A stretch of DNA of 16,053 nucleotides. Source: CAYYMD01 sp964480425 (GTDB lineage: Bacteria; Planctomycetota; Phycisphaerae; SM23-33). The notes beneath the pieces are model-generated. The model was not told where the DNA came from. It saw only the letters and a list, made by a program, of their open reading frames with translations, and did not search any database. The translations under genes and the position numbers were made by a program. Positions 7,496-14,906 of the stretch are shown in pieces (the stretch's first letter is position 1; each line of letters starts with the position of its first letter). The stretch is taken from positions 1 through 16,053 of the forward strand of contig CAYZPY010000048.1 in assembly GCA_964480425.1 (NCBI GenBank), given 5' to 3'.

Positions 7496-7505
7496 ATGAT
7501 ACAAT
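7477..7505 (+). promoter_or_regulatory. Candidate extended -10 promoter of the sppA gene
   Basis: TTGCCC (7477-7482) and TACAAT (7500-7505) are separated by 17 bases, with TG at 7497-7498 giving an extended -10. The predicted start near 7512 leaves about 55 bases before ATG 7568. A TATAAT at 7552-7557 also exists but has no matching -35 and is too close to the start codon. Confidence 0.5.
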
Positions 7506-7567
7506 TCAGTGCAGTTGTCGTTAATTCAGGAGTGTGTTAATTCTGCGGACGTATAATGGAGCCCGCT

Positions 7568-9490
7568 ATGATTCCCGATTGCCGCAGTTGCGAAAATTTC
7601 GGATACCGCATGGCGTTTGCGTTTGTGGTTGCGCTGGTTTTGGCGTGCGTCCGGCCCTTGTGGGCGCAAAGCCCCGACACTCTCGCCGTGGAGCCGGTTG
7701 TTCCACAGGGGGATGTGGATACCCGACCCGCCACGCGCCCGGGCGAGACCGCCAGTACGCAGGAGGGCGACGAACGGCCACTGACGCGCGTGGCGCACAT
7801 TCGGCTGGGCGGAACGGTTCTGCAAAGTCCGTCGGACTTTACTCTCTTTGCCGACACGTCCGGTTACATGACGGTGCGCGACTGGCTCAAGCGGTTGGCC
7901 GACGCCCGTCGGGACGAGAACCTCTCGGCCGTCGCCCTGGAAATAGATGATCCGATGATGACCTGGGCGCAGGCCAACGAGATCGCCGACGCCGTGCGCC
8001 GGCTCAATGACGTAAAACCGGTATATACGTACATAACCGACGGTGGACCGACGGAGTACCTTGTCGCCTCGGCGGGGCGTAAAGTAATGATGGAGCCGTC
8101 GGGAATGCTGAACATAGTGGGGGTGGGCGGGGAGATGATGTTCTTTGCCGGAACGCTGGACTGGCTGGGCGTCGAGGCGCAGATGATTCAGGTCGGTCGT
8201 TTCAAGGGCGCCGAGGAGCCCCTGACGCGGCATCAGCCCAGCGCCGAGTACAAGAGCCAGTTGTCTAAAGTCATAGACGACCTCTACGAACAGATGTGCG
8301 GACAGATCGCCGAACATCGTGGGCTCGAAACCGGCGACGTAAAGCAGATTATAGATTACGGGCCATTTACCGCCCGTCGGGCCCAGTACTACAAACTGGT
8401 CGACGGGCTGGTCAGGAAGATTCGCTGGCGCAGCGAAGTCAATAATCTGCTCGGCGGCGAAGAGGGGCAGGTGTCCTGGCTGGACGATTACGCCAAAAAG
8501 TCGTCCGCGCAGGTGGAGATGTCGAATCCGCTTGCGCTGATGAGTTTCATATTCAAGGGCGCGCCCCGTCGCGAGATTCGCGCCCCTACGGTTGCGGTCG
8601 TCCACGCCGACGGGATCATAGTGCCGGGCAGGTCGGGGACCGGATTTTTCGGTGGCAAGATGGTGGGCGCCCAAACACTTGTTCGGTGCTTCAAGCAGAT
8701 GCGCGACGACGATCGCATCAAGGCGGTGATATTCCGTATCGATTCGCCGGGCGGCTCGGCGGTCGCCAGCGAACTTATTTACCAGGCGGTCAGGTCCTGC
8801 GACAAGAAGAAGCCGGTAATCGCCAGCATCTCTCAGACCGGCGCAAGCGGGGGATATTACATAGCCGCCGGTGCAAGGAAGATACTGGCCGATAAGTCCG
8901 CGCTGGTCGGCAGCATCGGCGTGGTGGGGGGCAAGTTGTCCGTGGAGGGACTGTACGAGAAACTCCGCATAGGCACATGGAGGTACGCCCGGGGGCGCAA
9001 CGCGGGCATATGGTCTTCCGGGCGATGGACCAAATCCGAGCGGGCGGCGGTGGAAAAGATACTTCGCAGCACCTATGACAGGTTCGTGGAGCGGGTGAAG
9101 AAATCCCGCGGCGGGAGAATAGAAGATATAGGTTCCGTCGCGTCCGGTCGGGTCTTCACCGCCCGCCAGGGGTGTGAAAACGGATTGATAGACGGTTTGG
9201 GCGGCATTTACCAGGCCGTCGCAGCGGCGCACAAGGCGGCCAATCTGGACAAAAGTTACTTCATTACGCGCCCCAGGCCCCGCACCCTGGCGGACGTGCT
9301 GTTCAATTCGTCCGGCGCTGCTAACGGATACCCCGAACTGCTCGGGGCGAATTCTTCGCCGGCGATTACGAGCGTCAGGCGTCTGCTGGTCCGGCGGCCG
9401 GGGGCCGAGTACCTGCTGAGTCTGGCCGAGTTGCTCCGCACCGAACGCGTCCTGGCGGCGATGCCGTATTATCTGTCCGTTTCCAGGTAG
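7568..9490 (+). CDS. sppA: Signal peptide peptidase SppA, double-domain (67K) type
   Basis: 640 residues, close to the long two-domain SppA form of E. coli. A signal or anchor segment covers about 12-33 (FGYRM, then FAFVVALVLACV, ending LWA). The first S49-like domain contains GRFKGAEEPLT with Lys213 as the predicted catalytic base. The second contains RIDSPGGSAVASELIY (390-405) and QTGASGGYY with Ser427 as the predicted nucleophile, then GSIGVVGG. In the E. coli enzyme the Ser-Lys dyad is likewise split between the two halves. SppA degrades leftover signal peptides and membrane fragments at the inner membrane. ATG 7568 is chosen because GGAG lies six bases upstream; ATG 7610 would start inside the signal segment. 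A Pro/Thr-rich linker (about 40-70) follows the signal. The GGCT/ligase-like gene follows after 63 bases on the same strand. Confidence 0.92.
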   Translation: MIPDCRSCENFGYRMAFAFVVALVLACVRPLWAQSPDTLAVEPVVPQGDVDTRPATRPGETASTQEGDERPLTRVAHIRLGGTVLQSPSDFTLFADTSGYMTVRDWLKRLADARRDENLSAVALEIDDPMMTWAQANEIADAVRRLNDVKPVYTYITDGGPTEYLVASAGRKVMMEPSGMLNIVGVGGEMMFFAGTLDWLGVEAQMIQVGRFKGAEEPLTRHQPSAEYKSQLSKVIDDLYEQMCGQIAEHRGLETGDVKQIIDYGPFTARRAQYYKLVDGLVRKIRWRSEVNNLLGGEEGQVSWLDDYAKKSSAQVEMSNPLALMSFIFKGAPRREIRAPTVAVVHADGIIVPGRSGTGFFGGKMVGAQTLVRCFKQMRDDDRIKAVIFRIDSPGGSAVASELIYQAVRSCDKKKPVIASISQTGASGGYYIAAGARKILADKSALVGSIGVVGGKLSVEGLYEKLRIGTWRYARGRNAGIWSSGRWTKSERAAVEKILRSTYDRFVERVKKSRGGRIEDIGSVASGRVFTARQGCENGLIDGLGGIYQAVAAAHKAANLDKSYFITRPRPRTLADVLFNSSGAANGYPELLGANSSPAITSVRRLLVRRPGAEYLLSLAELLRTERVLAAMPYYLSVSR

Positions 9491-9553
9491 CATACGCCCG
9501 GGCGGTGCGGCGCAGGCAAGCCCAGGCAGGGGCGCCTTTGACGTGTATCGGCA

Positions 9554-11527
9554 ATGACTCAAAAGACATTCAATCTCTTCGTATACGGCACGCTGATGAG
9601 CCCGAAGGTGTTTCGCGCCGTGCTCGGTTACGAAATGGTGTTCGATGCGGACCGGGCCGACGGCGTCAACTCGCTTTATCCCAGGCGAGCGGTGCTGGGG
9701 GGATATAAAAAAATCAGCCCCGACGGAACTTACCTTTATGCGGTTCCCGAAAAGCACGCTCGCATACAGGGGTATCTGGTCGGTCCGCTGACCAAAAAGA
9801 GTCTCTCTGCGCTGCTGAAATACGAGGGGAAAAATTACCGCCGAAAGACGCTGACGGTCCAGACGGCCGAGGGACCGCAAAAAGCGGTCGTGTTCGTTGG
9901 CAACAGCCAGCAGTTGCGCCATTCGTTCGGATACGCGTTCCGTGACCACCTCAAGCAGGAAGTCCTGCTCGAAAAGAAGATAGACGACGCACTGACCGAG
10001 GCCGAACGAAAAGAGTTCCAGACGACCGAACAGACCACCCGCCGCGCAGTGGCGGAACTGCGCGGAACGACGATTCGCGACATTACGCGCCGGCATTTCG
10101 AGGCCGGGGGAATCAGCGATTACGCCATCAGAACGTCGTTGGTGAATGAGCCACTACCGGATTTTGCCTCGATTGGCGACGACCCCGAAATGCAGGCGGT
10201 GGCGTGGAACTACCTCAACGTCGTCATCCGCCAGGTCATATTCAATGAACTGGAGGAGCGCATACATCAGGATTTTCGATACGAGATCGATAATATCACC
10301 GGCGTGAGTCCCGACGTGACCCCGCGCTGCCACGAGCGCGCCGTAAGTTCACTGGCGGCGCTGCGCGTGCTTAATTCTTTCGGGCCCATCATCAACATCA
10401 TCGCCACCGATTGCCTCGTCGATCTGGATTTGCATAAAGCCCGGCTCGTGGATTACGTCCGCTGGGCGGTGCGCGCATCGCAGTCGCTTTACGACCGGGA
10501 CATGGTGCAAAGGGAGATTAAATTCATCGCGAACCACAAGTGCCTTCCGGCCGGCCGGGTACACAGGAGCAGTTCTTCCCGCACGCCCGATTTCATCCCG
10601 CTGGGCGCGGAACTGGAGTTTTCCAATATCGGACACGAGGTCATACGCGACCCTTCGGGGCGGTGGCTGAGGGATGCGCGTTATGACGGCTTTCTGTATT
10701 TCAAGGATTTCGGCCTGGACGTGCTGACCTGGAAAATGGGCGGACACATCGATGACCACCACGACAAGACTTCGAACCGCAGGCGAAGGGGCTTTTTCGA
10801 AGTGGCGCTTGGTAACCTGTCGGTCGAGGCGAATATTTCCGAACCTTTCAGCGACGATCCGTGGCTGTTGAACCAGTTCATACACCAGACGATGCTGTTT
10901 TATCCGATCAAGCCGCACAGTCTGCACGTGTCGCTTCAGATTAAGGGCAAGCACCCTCCGGTGGACAGGCCTCTGGCGCTTCACCTGATGAAGTGCCTCT
11001 TTGCGCTGGGTGGCGAAGCGCGGACGGACCACGAGGGGCGCATACGGATTCAGCGACTGGTGTCCGACGAGATTGTCCATCACGATCAGCCGTTTTCCAT
11101 GCTGTTTTCTGAGTTGTCGGTGCGGCGGTCTCGCGAAATAGACCAGCCGCCCGGACCCGAGCGCAGGGAACCTCCCACTCGCTGGGTCCAGCAGTTCAAA
11201 TTTCTTCGTCTGTCGGACTCGATAAATTACGAACCTTTAATAGCCGCGCTGAAGGGAATCCAGATAAGCGCTCGTCCGGGCACTTTTCTTACCGCCGAAC
11301 AATATAAAAAGAGCAGAAAACTGCGGCGCATCTTTGAGAACCTCGTGGATTGGGGACGTCAGCCGGGACCATTGGAGCAGTGGGAGGTGGAAAACTTCCT
11401 GGATCACGTACACGCCGGTTTGAAGAAGGAAGGCCCCTCCGGACCCGCGCACGGCGAGGCGTACATCGCCTGGGTGCTCAACCGCCTTCGCGCGGAACTG
11501 ATGAGATTCAATCGCCTCTTTGAGTAG
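9554..11527 (+). CDS. Gamma-glutamylcyclotransferase-like domain fused to a putative GS-fold amidoligase domain
   Basis: 657 residues, no signal peptide. Residues 6-120 match the GGCT/AIG2 fold: LFVYGTLMSPKVF (8-20) with the YGTLM substrate loop, ARIQGYLVGPLT (69-80), and LLKYEGKNYRRKTLTV (87-102) in which Glu91 is at the usual catalytic position. After a helical linker (about 130-190), the large C-terminal part is less familiar. It has LGAELEFSNIG (350-360), a GxExE-like first strand typical of glutamine-synthetase-fold ligases, then FFEVALGNLSVEANISEP and HSLHVSLQIKG (455-465), like the histidine strand of GCS2/amidoligase families. I infer that one half forms gamma-glutamyl or similar amide bonds and the other cleaves them by cyclisation. 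GGCT assignment is fairly firm; the ligase call is tentative. No clear Shine-Dalgarno precedes the ATG. Confidence 0.75.
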   Translation: MTQKTFNLFVYGTLMSPKVFRAVLGYEMVFDADRADGVNSLYPRRAVLGGYKKISPDGTYLYAVPEKHARIQGYLVGPLTKKSLSALLKYEGKNYRRKTLTVQTAEGPQKAVVFVGNSQQLRHSFGYAFRDHLKQEVLLEKKIDDALTEAERKEFQTTEQTTRRAVAELRGTTIRDITRRHFEAGGISDYAIRTSLVNEPLPDFASIGDDPEMQAVAWNYLNVVIRQVIFNELEERIHQDFRYEIDNITGVSPDVTPRCHERAVSSLAALRVLNSFGPIINIIATDCLVDLDLHKARLVDYVRWAVRASQSLYDRDMVQREIKFIANHKCLPAGRVHRSSSSRTPDFIPLGAELEFSNIGHEVIRDPSGRWLRDARYDGFLYFKDFGLDVLTWKMGGHIDDHHDKTSNRRRRGFFEVALGNLSVEANISEPFSDDPWLLNQFIHQTMLFYPIKPHSLHVSLQIKGKHPPVDRPLALHLMKCLFALGGEARTDHEGRIRIQRLVSDEIVHHDQPFSMLFSELSVRRSREIDQPPGPERREPPTRWVQQFKFLRLSDSINYEPLIAALKGIQISARPGTFLTAEQYKKSRKLRRIFENLVDWGRQPGPLEQWEVENFLDHVHAGLKKEGPSGPAHGEAYIAWVLNRLRAELMRFNRLFE

Positions 11528-11775
11528 AATCTTTCGTTGTGCGGGGGCAAGTGCATACACGCGGGGATTTTTTCCGCCGATTTCACCGACCGGTTGACTG
11601 GCGAAAATTGTCGTTTTGGACCGATAACACCTTATTGGAAAAAATTTTTGTTCGCCGTCGACGCTCGCGGAATGAAAGCCCGACCGGGCGCGAAGGCACG
11701 CACCCAATATGTTGTAATTGGCAATAAAAGACTATGCTATTTGTGGGATGGATATTTCGAGTTCTAATCTGGCCG

Positions 11776-11802
11776 GCGTTGAGCGGAATTATCCGCCGAC
11801 GC
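11776..11802 (+). repeat. Long hairpin in the mraZ leader
   Basis: GCGTTG pairs with CGACGC (one G-T wobble), then, after a bulged A, GCGGA pairs with TCCGC around the loop ATTA. That is 11 base pairs in all. No run of T follows, so it is not a standard intrinsic terminator. It may be an RNA structure at the end of the upstream transcript or in the mraZ leader. Confidence 0.55.
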
Positions 11803-11843
11803 TCCAAGGAAACTGAACAAACGACTGCATGACGTCGGGCAGA

Positions 11844-11865
11844 AAAAAATTTTATGAAATTTTTT
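11844..11865. repeat. A/T-only inverted repeat upstream of the mraZ control region
   Basis: AAAAAATTT (11844-11852) and AAATTTTTT (11857-11865) form perfect nine-base arms around TATG, followed by more T-rich sequence and TTGTTT at 11871-11876. It could be a bent A-tract or UP-like element for an mraZ promoter whose -35 would be TTGTTT, but no good -10 box was found at a normal distance. Confidence 0.4.
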
Positions 11866-11880
11866 ATTTTTTGTTTTATG

Positions 11881-11917
11881 TTTCCCTATTGAAGGTGTAT
11901 TTTCCCTATTAATCCCA
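11881..11917 (-). promoter_or_regulatory. Phased (A/T)GGGA boxes, putative MraZ operator
   Basis: TTTCCCTATT occurs perfectly at 11881-11890 and 11901-11910, and a third CCC lies in AATCCCA at 11911-11917. The CCC cores are 20 and 10 bases apart, so read on the minus strand there are (A/T)GGGA boxes on one DNA face. MraZ of E. coli is known to bind TGGGN direct repeats with five-base spacers before its own gene, the same 10-base period. The boxes end 25 bases before the mraZ start. Confidence 0.6.
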
Positions 11918-11941
11918 GGATATGTTTAAAAGGAACTGATT

Positions 11942-12412
11942 ATGGCGCTGTTTGTCGGAGAGTTTGAACAGACGATCGATGGCAAGAATCGTCTAGCGAT
12001 ACCCTCCGGCCTTCGAAGTCAGATGGACAAGGACAAGGACGGCGCCAAGTTCGTACTGGTCCTGGGACCGGACAGGCACCTCTGGTTGTATCCGGAACTT
12101 TATTACGCTCGTCTCCTTGAGGAATTGCCGCGTTCGCCCATTCCCGACAGGGAGACCGGCAAGTTCGATCTGCTGTTCGGGATGGCCAGGGTGGTCAAAC
12201 CTGACTCCCAGGGACGGGTGGTTCTTCCGGAAAAGACCATGTGCCGCGCGACGGTGACCGAGAGCATAACGCTCGTGGGAAAGCTTGACCATATTGAGAT
12301 TTGGCCCCGAGACGAATGGGAGCGGCACGTGGAGAGTTCATTGCCCGGATACGGCGAGGCGCTCTACGAGGCCGCCGAACGATTAAGAACACGTAGCAAG
12401 GAATCTACATGA
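11942..12412 (+). CDS. mraZ: Transcriptional regulator MraZ
   Basis: 156 residues. Two SpoVT/AbrB-type half-barrels are visible, each with the family's DxxxR signature: GEFEQTIDGKNRLAIPSGLR (6-25, D13-R17) and ARVVKPDSQGRVVLPEKT (82-99, D88-R92). HIEIWPRDEWERH (117-129) is the usual MraZ ending motif before a short helical tail. MraZ binds repeats ahead of the division and cell wall (dcw) cluster and, in E. coli, represses it. AAAGGA at 11929-11934 supports the ATG at 11942. It is the first gene of the dcw cluster here, preceded by phased (A/T)GGGA boxes that fit autoregulation, and followed by a strong hairpin and a small unknown gene before rsmH. Confidence 0.96.
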   Translation: MALFVGEFEQTIDGKNRLAIPSGLRSQMDKDKDGAKFVLVLGPDRHLWLYPELYYARLLEELPRSPIPDRETGKFDLLFGMARVVKPDSQGRVVLPEKTMCRATVTESITLVGKLDHIEIWPRDEWERHVESSLPGYGEALYEAAERLRTRSKEST

Positions 12413-12420
12413 CAGGGACC

Positions 12421-12447
12421 TCGGCGGGGCGGGCTGGACCCCGCCGA
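12421..12447 (+). repeat. Strong hairpin between mraZ and the next gene
   Basis: Nine perfectly paired bases, TCGGCGGGG (12421-12429) with CCCCGCCGA (12439-12447), around a nine-base loop. It starts nine bases after the mraZ stop. No T-run follows, so it more likely stabilises the mRNA end or attenuates than terminates. Confidence 0.6.
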
Positions 12448-12473
12448 CGGTCCGCAAATAAGGAGTTATTATT

Positions 12474-12710
12474 ATGTTGTTATCTCAGTCAAGTCGAAAC
12501 CGAGGCGGGAACGAAGTAGCGGACCAGGTCACCTTGTCCAAGTTGCGCAAACAATTGGAGCATCCGGATCAACTTGACGGTGCGTCGCGATCGTACTTGT
12601 CTGATTTGGCGCGTCGGCTCAAGAACGTACATGCCAGAGGCGGCGATTTCGCCCGGGCAGGATTTTCGCAACACGCGCAGGCGGCCCTGAACGGCTCAAT
12701 CGCAGGTTAG
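12474..12710 (+). CDS. Small unknown protein between mraZ and rsmH
   Basis: 78 residues. The start is well supported: AAGGAG at 12460-12465 is the clearest Shine-Dalgarno in the dcw cluster, eight bases before the ATG. The protein is polar and probably helical in its middle (KLRKQLEHPDQL, YLSDLARRLKNVHAR), with no membrane segment, signal or metal motif. I do not recognise a family. Its place between mraZ and rsmH, 20 bases before the rsmH start, points to co-expression with the division and cell wall genes. The good start signal and high GC third positions make it a likely real gene, but its function is unknown. Confidence 0.65.
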   Translation: MLLSQSSRNRGGNEVADQVTLSKLRKQLEHPDQLDGASRSYLSDLARRLKNVHARGGDFARAGFSQHAQAALNGSIAG

Positions 12711-12730
12711 CATAATATCGGGATACGGAG

Positions 12731-13769
12731 ATGGTTTGTCAGCGGGCCCACAGGCCTGTTTTACTCGGCGAAGTTTTGAAGGTGCTTATCCCTTCGGGGC
12801 GGGAGGTGTTTCTGGACTGCACGGTGGGGACGGGAGGACACGCCGAGGCCATGCTCCAGGCGCTACATTCACGGTCAACCGGTGGTCTGCGGAGCCATCT
12901 TAAAGTACTGGCCGAAAAGGGTGCGGAGAATTTCATGGAGAAATTCTACGTCGGCNNNNNNNNNNCCGCGTCTGGAACTTATCGGCATCGACTGGGACGT
13001 TTGCAATCTGAAAATCGCCCGCCGGCGACTGGAGCGGTTCGGCAGGAGGGTTCGCCTGTTCGAGGCCAACTTCGCGCACGCCGATACGGTTTTGAGCCGG
13101 GCCGGACACGAACATGCCGGCGCGATACTTGCCGACCTGGGCGTTTCTTCGACGCAACTGGACGACCCGGGGCGGGGGCTGAGTTTTGCGCACGATGGCC
13201 CGCTGGACATGCGAATATCCAGGGGCGAACCGGGTCCGCGGCGCACGGCGGAGCAGCTGGTCAACACGCTGGGCCGGGACGAACTGGCCGACGTTATTTA
13301 CCGTTACGGGCAGGAGCGTTACAGCCGGCGCATCGCCCGCGCGATAGTGTCGGCCAGGCAAAAGAAGCGCATCACGCGCACGGGCGAACTTGCCGAAATC
13401 GTCGCCCGCGCGATGCCCCCGCCCGTGCGCAAGACGCGCCGTGGCGTGCACCCCGCCACGCGGACATTCCAGGCGCTGCGCATAGCAGTCAACGGCGAGC
13501 TTGATAATCTCGACGAACTGCTGGCGCTGTTGCCCGACATACTGGCGCCCGGGGGAAGGGCGGCGATGATAAGTTTTCACTCGCTGGAGGACCGCAAGGT
13601 TAAGCGGGCCTTCGGCGCGATGGTCAAATCGGGACAGGCCAGAGCGGTCACTAAAAAGCCGATCACTCCCTCGTCGCAGGAGCGCCGCGACAACAGGCGA
13701 AGCCGCTCGGCGAAACTACGGGCCGTGGAAAAACTTTTCGATACTTCAGACCGGGAGGCGCAGAAATGA
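12731..13769 (+). CDS. rsmH: 16S rRNA m4C1402 methyltransferase RsmH, broken by an assembly gap
   Basis: RsmH methylates N4 of C1402 in 16S rRNA and usually follows mraZ. The N terminus is clear: HRPVLLGEVLKVL (7-19) and the SAM motif DCTVGTGGHAEAMLQAL (29-45). After the N run, the family resumes at 12966 in another frame: PRLELIGIDWD, then ADLGVSSTQLDDPGRGLSF, DGPLDMRI, GVHPATRTFQALRIAVNGEL, ISFHSLEDRKVKRAF and RSRSAKLRAVEK. The roughly 90 bases from 12866 to 12955 do not match RsmH, where only a few residues normally separate GGHAEAMLQAL from LIGID. Removing 12866-12965 rejoins both halves in frame, so the gene is probably intact in the organism. The 3' end overlaps the LysM gene start as ATGA. 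Confidence 0.92.
12956..12965. other. Run of 10 N, scaffold gap inside rsmH
   Basis: Ten ambiguous bases, a conventional scaffold spacer of unknown true length. Reading frames computed across it mean nothing. Confidence 0.99.
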
Positions 13770-14590
13770 CCAGACAGGCACGCGTAGGATTATTGGTGGG
13801 GCTTGGATTTATAATAATGTTCGGTGTGTTGATGAGCGAACTGACCGGCGGGTCCGCCGCTCCGCCGATAGAAGAGCCCGCATCCGGCGGCGCCGTCAAC
13901 GAATATGCCTGGGCGCCGGTGATAGAGGAGATACCCGCCGCCAAGCCCGAGGTTATGGAGCGGCTTTCGGCCACCACACAGGATGAGCGGGAGCAGGACG
14001 AAGAACCGGTCGCTATCGTTCGGGTGGAGCGGTCCTCTGGCGACGGCGAATCACAACAAGCCCGCACGGACGCCGCGCGAACGGTGCGGCGCAGGGGGGA
14101 GAGAAAATACACGGTCAAGCCCAGCGATATGCTTATCAAGATAGCGAGGAAAGTTTACGGCCCGGGACACGAAGACGAATATAAGCGCATCTACCAGGCG
14201 AACCGCAACATTCTCAGCAGCGAATCGCTGGTAATCGCTGGACAGGAGTTGGTTATACCCCCGCTGTCCGATGCGCGTGAGGTTCGCCCGCAACAGAGGC
14301 AGGCGGCGCAGTCGCCGACTCACCGCCGGCGCGCCTCGGAAGGTTATCGCCAGATGGGCCTGGACGAATTGAGGCGGCATTTTTCCGCCGGACGGGGCGA
14401 TCAGGCCGCCTCGGGACGGGTATACGTGATTCGCCGCGGCGACAACCTGACCGGAATCGCCCGCAGATACCTAAAAGACGACAGCAAAGAGGCGGTGATG
14501 AAGATTTACAACGCCAACCGCGACAAACTCAGCAGCCCCGATGTTCTTCCGGTGGGCGTTCGCATTGTGATCCCGTCCTCTTCGGGCTGA
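13766..14590 (+). CDS. Membrane-anchored protein with two LysM domains
   Basis: 274 residues. One hydrophobic segment at 7-24 (VGLLVGLGFIIMFGVLM) acts as uncleaved anchor or signal. A charged, low-complexity linker follows to about 110. LysM 1 is at about 113-165 (KYTVKPSDMLIKIARKVYG through LVIAGQELVIP) and LysM 2 at about 218-270 (VYVIRRGDNLTGIARRYL through LPVGVRIVIP). LysM modules bind N-acetylglucosamine-containing glycans, so the protein probably sits in the periplasm bound to peptidoglycan. It lacks any catalytic domain. It starts inside the rsmH stop (ATGA) and precedes the ftsL-like gene by 21 bases. A LysM protein here, between rsmH and ftsL, is not part of the classical dcw order and suggests a division or wall-scaffold role. 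Confidence 0.88.
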   Translation: MTRQARVGLLVGLGFIIMFGVLMSELTGGSAAPPIEEPASGGAVNEYAWAPVIEEIPAAKPEVMERLSATTQDEREQDEEPVAIVRVERSSGDGESQQARTDAARTVRRRGERKYTVKPSDMLIKIARKVYGPGHEDEYKRIYQANRNILSSESLVIAGQELVIPPLSDAREVRPQQRQAAQSPTHRRRASEGYRQMGLDELRRHFSAGRGDQAASGRVYVIRRGDNLTGIARRYLKDDSKEAVMKIYNANRDKLSSPDVLPVGVRIVIPSSSG

Positions 14591-14611
14591 CGTGGGCAAA
14601 CGGAGTCGTGA

Positions 14612-14884
14612 ATGCGGACCGGTATTGTAATACTTGCACTGGTGGCGGTGGCGGCCGGGCTTGTCTGGAGCCGCGCCTCGGCGTTGTCGGCGCGCCACGA
14701 CATACAGCGGCTGCACAACAGGCGCACGGAACTTAACCGCCGCCTGTGGGACCAGCAGGTGCGCCTGGGCGAACTGACCGCGCCGCTCAGGGTCAGGCAG
14801 CGCACCTCCGGGGGCGCCGCCGACGCACGAAGCGCCGTGGAGCCCGCGACCGAACCGGACGGGATAAACGTTCAAAACGAATAA
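14612..14884 (+). CDS. ftsL: FtsL-like cell division protein
   Basis: 90 residues: a short N terminus, one transmembrane helix (about 4-20, GIVILALVAVAAGLVW), then a predicted coiled coil (SARHDIQRLHNRRTEL and following, to about 65) and a polar tail. Sequence similarity is too low to recognise directly, as is usual for FtsL. The call rests on size, topology and position between rsmH and ftsI. FtsL forms a trimeric divisome subcomplex with FtsB and FtsQ that activates FtsWI. CGGAG at 14601-14605 precedes the ATG at 14612. The ftsI gene starts 22 bases after its stop. Confidence 0.7.
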   Translation: MRTGIVILALVAVAAGLVWSRASALSARHDIQRLHNRRTELNRRLWDQQVRLGELTAPLRVRQRTSGGAADARSAVEPATEPDGINVQNE

Positions 14885-14906
14885 CTCCGGACAAACCAGG
14901 ACCCAA

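Larger units (their letters stand above)
11528..11941 (+). other. 414-base leader between the GGCT fusion gene and mraZ
   Basis: No convincing gene. It holds a long hairpin (11776-11802), an A/T-only palindrome (11844-11865) and repeated CCC boxes (11881-11917) just before mraZ. The last 100 bases are far richer in A+T than the surrounding genes. A small open frame from a GTG at 11537 has no ribosome-binding site or recognisable family and was not accepted. Confidence 0.7.

Noticed and set aside
7552..7557. Perfect TATAAT just before sppA
   Set aside because: No -35 box at a normal distance, and it is too close to the ATG. The promoter at 7477-7505 is better supported.
7526..10096. Very long minus-strand open frame of 856 codons opposite sppA and the GGCT fusion gene
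   Set aside because: It is antisense to two well-supported genes, has no family motifs and an Arg/His/Pro-rich composition typical of a shadow frame in high-GC DNA.
11537..11767. 76-codon frame from GTG in the mraZ leader
   Set aside because: No Shine-Dalgarno and no family, and it runs into the base of the long hairpin region. Could be revisited if conserved.
11844..11870. A/T palindrome plus T-run as an intrinsic terminator
   Set aside because: The stem has no G-C pairs and would be too weak; a bent-DNA or UP-like role fits better.
12421..12447. Hairpin after mraZ as a terminator
   Set aside because: The stem is strong but no T-run follows, and the next genes look co-transcribed.
12882..12955. 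Alternative rsmH start from the open frame beginning at 12882
   Set aside because: Its first residues come from the segment that does not belong to RsmH and the frame crosses the N run. The true N terminus is at 12731.
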